Assembly (NCBI GenBank): GCA_015680685.1
Contig: MNCI01012686.1
Location: 224,791 to 288,790 of the forward strand
Source: Gnetum montanum
Lineage: Eukaryota; Streptophyta; Gnetopsida; Gnetales; Gnetaceae
Direction of reading: 5' to 3'
DNA length: 64,000 bases
The notes beneath the pieces were generated by a model. The model was not told where the DNA came from, searched no databases, and worked only from the letters and a program-made list of their open reading frames with translations. How positions within the stretch are numbered: position 1 is the first letter of the stretch; every line of letters begins with the position of its first letter. Shown here piece after piece: positions 59,205 to 64,000 of the stretch. The position numbers and the translations under genes are program-made.

Positions 59205-60980
59205 TTAATTAAATCAATAACAATGATAGATGGAAAATTGATGATGGATAACCAGGAAATTGTGTAGTCCATCTCCCAAATTTGTAGCCATAAAATTAGT
59301 CATGGGGGAGATGCTTCATCCTGGTTCAAGAACAAATAAGTTTTTTTCACCTTTTTTATTTTATAATTTTTTATCATTTTTGTATTTCTTTCAAAATTTT
59401 CTAATTCTTAATAGGTTTTCCATTTCTTAATATTTTTCTTTTCTTTATATTTTTCTCTTTTCTTGAGTCATTTCCTTTATGTTTTATGAATTTCTTTTAT
59501 ATTTCCATTAATAATATTGCCAGGTCATGATGCAAAAGTCAACACTATATGTTGGGTTTTTTTTCTATGCTATCAAGATGATTGGGTAAGTAATTATGTA
59601 AAGCAATGAGACCACCTCATCCATCCCTCCAATTCTCTAAATAAAAGGTCTTTTTCATGGAAAAAATTTGGTTCTTCTTTCATGAAACTAAAATTAATCA
59701 ATGATCATTGTACCTTGAAGAAAGAGGGAATGACCAAGTGGGAATGGCAAGGGTGTGACCTCAAGGGAACTTGTTGGATTTTTGTCTTGTCTTCCTTCAT
59801 GTGGTTTATGACTCCTCTTGGAATGTATCATCACTCCTCCATCAATCAATAAAAAGGAAGCTTTGTCTTTGCATGGTGTGGTTCCCATTTCAAAAAAAAC
59901 AAAAAAATTATTCAAAAAAAAAGGTAAAAAAAAATAATAATGGGAATTCAAAGCACACCCCTTAAACATAATAATGGGCTACAAGCACTAGTTATGGGGC
60001 TAGAAAAACACGTTACCCATGCTTGAAGGCACCCCTCTAACTAAGGCCCTTCCTTCCTTCTTCTCCTTTCTTCTCTTTTTTTAGGGATGATAGTTCTTTG
60101 AGGTGGTTTTGGACTCATGGTGGTCGATAGGAGGGAACACATCAATGTGAGGTTACTATTCATGGTATGGACTTGGTCTGAACTTTGATGGATAGGTATG
60201 CTGATCATTTTAATTACATTTTTCACAAGAACCTTTTGTGGACATGGTCAAGTACCTTACATCTCAATCTCTACAATCCCTTCTCATTCCATTATTCACC
60301 TCACTATTGCATGCAATTATGAGCCTTTTGTTTTTGTGTGGTGCAGTACAACATCCCAACCATGGCAGTTATGTGTTGTTTGGAACAAAGGCATGGTCTA
60401 CATTTAACTTCTTGGGTGTCCACGAACATCTATATAAGTGGTTATGCAAGGGCATTATGGTAGGAGCCTACTTTGGGGAGGACCCACTTGCATAACTTTT
60501 GTTGAGAATGGCTTTGAACTAACCTTCACATCTTCTAGAACATCAATGATAATTTCTTTGAATTTATGCATAATTCTGGGACTACTTCTCATCACTTTCA
60601 ATTACTTTTTTACTTTTTTTTCTAGTTTTCTATTAAAATATCTTTCAATTCAATATTTCTTTGCCATCTTCTAAATCAGACCTTTGGTTCCAATTGTTTG
60701 AATACTTATGTGCTTTCAAAGTTATGCTTATTAGCCATGAGGGCTAGGATGTCCGCTTTGAAATTTTGAAATTTTTCTAACATCCTATTTTCGAACATCA
60801 TGGTAACTAATAGTAATTGATCAAAATAATGTAAACAGCTTGATGATTTTAGTTACCTCATAGCCTTGGGCATAATATGTTGTCATCACCTTGTGCTAAA
60901 ATGAAAACTAAGGGATATGAAAAGGGTTAGTTATTAACGAGAATTTATCTAAACTAATGTTGATCCTTTGGTGACTATAG
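59205..60980 (+). other. Element E noncoding region before ORF3
   Basis: CATGGGGGAGATG at 59300-59312, a T-rich stretch (59340-59520), the conserved motif GGTGTGACCTCAAGGGAACT at 59752-59771 and the shared module at about 60340-60505. An acceptor-like GGTGACTATAG precedes the ATG at 60981. Confidence 0.6.
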
Positions 60981-61471
60981 ATGATACTAAAAGAAATACC
61001 TAAGGAAGAAGGCCTTTTTCCAGGCATGGAAATGAAGCCGAGAGAGGGACAATGGAGGATATGCCCATGGACAAATCGTACCACATACAAAATAGCAGCT
61101 CAAGCATCACATGTTTACTAAATCCATGGGACAATGAGAAGAAATTTTAGTCCATCCTTCAAGGATGTTGCACATAACCAGAGAAGCATCAACATAACAA
61201 TCTAGGTTGGAAGTCTGCCACCGCTAGTGGCAACAAGAAAAATCATCTTCAGCAAATTCTTAAAGACTTCTACAAATTTTGTAATCTTCAAATCCTATCC
61301 AATCTTTTTTATCTCTCTGTCATTTTACATGCATCCACTCAAATAAAATTTTGCAACATGATACTCAGAGTTATTTAGTAATTAACATCAGTCAATAATT
61401 CCATACCTTCCTAATTTTGTAAAGAACGCTCAATCCTATCCTGTTAACTCAAGGACAAGTTTTTATTCAGT
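60981..61471 (+). pseudogene. ORF3 remnant of element E
   Basis: ATG 60981 follows the conserved AG acceptor. About 45 codons (MILKEIPKEEGLFPGMEMKP) precede the first stop. No coiled coil or domain is left, so most of ORF3 has been deleted or replaced. Confidence 0.45.
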
Positions 61472-61481
61472 CATGGGGGTA
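61472..61481 (+). promoter_or_regulatory. Polypurine tract of element E
   Basis: CATGGGGGTA directly before the right LTR. Confidence 0.75.
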
Positions 61482-62439
61482 TGATGAATCATCAGTTGGC
61501 TAGGTTATCTGATTAAAAGTTAACTTTTTGAAAGGCTCCGATGTCAAGGCTTCAATAACAAGGCTCCAATGTCAAGGCTCTAATGTCAAGGCTTTGACAA
61601 CAAGCTACGTCGATGAGGCCTTGTCGACGTGGTCAACCACATCAACAAGGCTCTATTAATGCAACCTAGCAATAAACTCTATAAATATGCTCTCACAGCC
61701 ATGTTTATGCAATTTTTTTAATTAATAAAGTAGCAAAACTCTTGCAATTTTATTTCATAATCTTAGAGAACAATCAGTGAGTGCGCGCAATCTGGATCTG
61801 AGTTAGTTGTATAGCATCTTATTCAAGTGGCAATGTACCTAGACACATTTCATGAATGGTAATAAGATTGAGACCAATTCTTATTCATTACAGAACTTTG
61901 ACATAGATTAAATTTACTTTTAATGCAATTTATATTCCATGTACTTAGTTAATATTTACATCTTCATGCATGTTAATGAATTGGTGAAATGAGCGCAACT
62001 AGTTTCGAGCGGAAACATGCATTCACTTGGTAATCGCAATAGCGTTATTGCTTGGTTCACCTAGTAGCATAGCACTTGGTAATCCTAGTAGTGGATACGT
62101 GGGTTTAGGATGTGTACAGCAAGCTAGGAATGGACACTCATTGCTCGTAGGCTAGTTTAGGCTTTATGTTTATGTTGTTAATTAGATTAAGCAATTGATT
62201 TCTTTATTATTGTTAGGAGAAACATAAGGCCAAAACAACATCAATTATCATATGCCTCATTTTGGACTAAATCATACATGACAAAGCTACCACTAGTCTA
62301 AGTGGGAAGATAGTGAACTATGATCAAGGCATAATGATCTAGATGCCACAACTAGTTCCATCCACAAAATTTGATCGAATCATGCATGAACGCTTGTGAT
62401 TCATATGCTTGGCCGTAGGGGGTACCTCGTCACTCATCA
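61482..62439 (+). repeat. Right LTR of element E
   Basis: 958 bp, TGATGAATCATCAG...CACTCATCA. It has the same ATGTCAAGGCTCC-type tandem units (61540-61610). The hairpin arms are partly lost by substitutions. TATA at about 61680-61688. Confidence 0.9.
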
Positions 62440-62444
62440 TGCAT
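62440..62444 (+). repeat. Right target-site duplication of element E (TGCAT)
   Basis: Copy of 54992-54996. Confidence 0.85.
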
Positions 62445-64000
62445 TATTTAGAATTTTTTTAAGATTTGTATTTTATGTTTGAGTAATTTTTGCCTAAAAA
62501 TCTCATTTGTATAAGAGGGAGACTAGAAATCCTTAAAACTAGCATTGTTCTTCAAGGAGTTGAAGAAGATTGAAGGGAACCCAAGGAAAAAGAAGATATG
62601 GATAGTCCCTACAAAGTGGATTAGGCTCAAGTAGAACCACTATAAAAATCTTGGTGCACACTTTTTATTTTTCATTTCTTGTATTTTATTTTTGAACTTA
62701 GATTAGATTTATCTCACTCCCATTTAAATCAAATGATTTGCAAGTTTAAGTTTTTGATGCATGGTGGAGTAATTGTTAAATTTTAAATTTTGTTAAGATA
62801 CCCTATTTTATTCTTATCTTTTTTGTTTGGCTACTTTTATCTTCAAAATTGTTATACTTACTACCCTTACAATCCCTTTTCAAACCCCTATGAAAAGATG
62901 TAAAACACTATAAATTTTTTTTAAAATGCTCTGCCCCTACAATCCAAGTTTATATAAAAAAATTCTATACCCTTGCAACCCTAGTTTATAACTACATGGC
63001 ATAGAGCCATTATAAAAAAAAATCATAAGCCAACATAATGCTATCAACTAGTAACATCTTTCACTTTCATCATTTGTAGTTTCCATTTCATTGTCACAAT
63101 CTTTACTAAAAAAATTTTAGAAAAGTAGTTGTACATAAAGTAGTTTGATCCTTCTAGGATCCTATCTTGGTGGAATGAGCATTGAGCCTTTGGATGACAA
63201 TCTGTTAGTTGTACATAAAGTAGTTATGTTTTTTGGAGTATTGATTACATTGTCCCTCAATTGAAAATTAGGCTATGTATTTCAAAAAAATATCACGTTT
63301 AAAAACAAAAGAACAAAAAAAAAAGATAATTGATAAGATTGTCCCATCCTCCCCTTCCCTAGTCAAGACCACATGAGGTCTATCAATGATACATGTAGCA
63401 AAATAGTTGTAAACCCTGAAGATGACACAGGAACATGAATTGCAAAGCTTACTTGTGTATATCATTGCATTTAATAGATAAAATGCTATGGTACATATAA
63501 TACAAATAAGAACAATTGTATTGCCATGATAAGAAGATAATATTTTTATAATTTTTATGCATTTTATAAATGTAAAGAATAAAAAAATAATTAAAACTTG
63601 TTGTAATCTCTTGCGGGATAGGTGCAACACAGAAATCAAATACACATAATTTGTGCTATTTGACACAAACACAAGAAAGTGATCAAATCTCATCAGTCAC
63701 ATCCTTGATGGCCAAATTCTATTCTAGATAGGTATGACCTCCTTGGGCAAGGTAGAATCATCATAAGCTCCATAAGCCTATGTTCATCTAACTAAGAGAA
63801 TTAATTTAATTGTAATTTTTTGAAAATCTACTAAATAATTTCATTAATAAGATATCATCATCAGTGTTCACTACAATAAAATTGAAAATTTTAAGAAAAT
63901 AAAATTGAGCTTTATTCATTATGCAAATACTTAACTCTGCATCAACCAAATGCTTCTAGGCTGCACAAGAATGACAACATTGTAACAGAGTCTCACAGTA
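62445..64000. other. Unassigned AT-rich DNA to window end
   Basis: About 62630-62700 (CACTATAAAAATCTTGG followed by a T-rich stretch) resembles the R region of a plant LTR, too weak to name. Two GTTGTACATAAAGTAGTT copies lie near 63128 and 63207. A 141-codon minus-strand frame (63268-63693) is Phe/Ile/Leu-rich and most likely chance in AT-rich DNA. Confidence 0.3.

Larger units (their letters stand above)
54997..62439 (+). mobile_element. Element E: non-autonomous gag-only retrotransposon with nested insert, 7.44 kb
   Basis: LTRs of 971 and 958 bp, a tRNA-Asp-type PBS, a polypurine tract and a 5-bp TSD. It carries a long Gag with no protease, RT, RNase H or integrase, and an ORF3 cut to its start. 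A GC-rich retroposed fragment (58686-59134) sits in the Gag tail. U3 sequence is unlike that of C and D. Confidence 0.88.

Noticed and set aside
63268-63693. 141-codon minus-strand ORF, hydrophobic
   Set aside because: Phe/Ile/Leu-rich, with no domain or supporting context; expected by chance in AT-rich DNA.

Overview
This window comes from a large, AT-rich, repeat-dominated nuclear plant genome. I see no intact cellular gene. Almost everything recognisable is decayed Ty3/gypsy LTR retrotransposon sequence, with smaller amounts of RTE-type LINE and SINE-like sequence and one GC-rich retroposed insert. Plant origin is supported by tRNA-Asp-type primer binding sites as in Tat/Athila elements, a leucine-rich-repeat fragment of receptor-like type inside an LTR, and plant-style TATA boxes. 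A gymnosperm or another large-genome seed plant fits, but the sequence does not name the species.

Layout. Element A (1-4989) keeps its 3' half: a noncoding module, an internal promoter-like block, a long downstream ORF ('ORF3': possible plant-transposon-protein-like domain plus coiled coil) and one LTR (4107-4989). Element B (4990-15540) is the only copy of this superfamily with gag, protease, RT, RNase H and integrase followed by ORF3. Both of its LTR junctions are broken. At 15541-18880 lies the 3' end of an unrelated gypsy element G (integrase C-terminus and a 1990-bp LTR). An old LTR starting at 18974 was split twice. Element F (19011-31907, 12.9 kb, 3.05-kb LTRs, TSD CATAG) and element D (32235-39481, TSD CTTAG) sit inside it, and the old LTR ends at 40011. 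Element C (42010-48366, TSD ATGAG) follows. Next come unassigned DNA with two inverted SINE-like copies, then two RTE LINE fragments (about 51420-54190), then element E (54997-62439, TSD TGCAT), then unassigned AT-rich DNA to 64000.

How the parts relate. A, B, C, D, E and the split LTR form one superfamily. Their LTRs begin TGATGA (or a decayed form), end TCATCA, and share a 3' motif containing GGTACCTC. C, D and E have both LTRs, a tRNA-Asp-type PBS and a TSD, but lack RT, RNase H and integrase. They carry gag (D also protease) and a deleted ORF3, so they look like non-autonomous elements mobilised in trans by a B-like partner. ORF3 starts directly after a conserved splice-acceptor-like site, and in A and B it is preceded by an LTR-U3-like promoter block. 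This suggests ORF3 was expressed from a spliced or separate transcript.

Decay is mainly by transitions. In F one reading frame of about 1,843 codons runs through gag, protease, an extra RNase H, RT, RNase H and integrase. It has 11 in-frame stops and no frameshift that I found. Nearly all the stops are readable as CAA, CAG, CGA or TGG codons changed by C-to-T or G-to-A, the pattern expected of heavily cytosine-methylated plant transposons.
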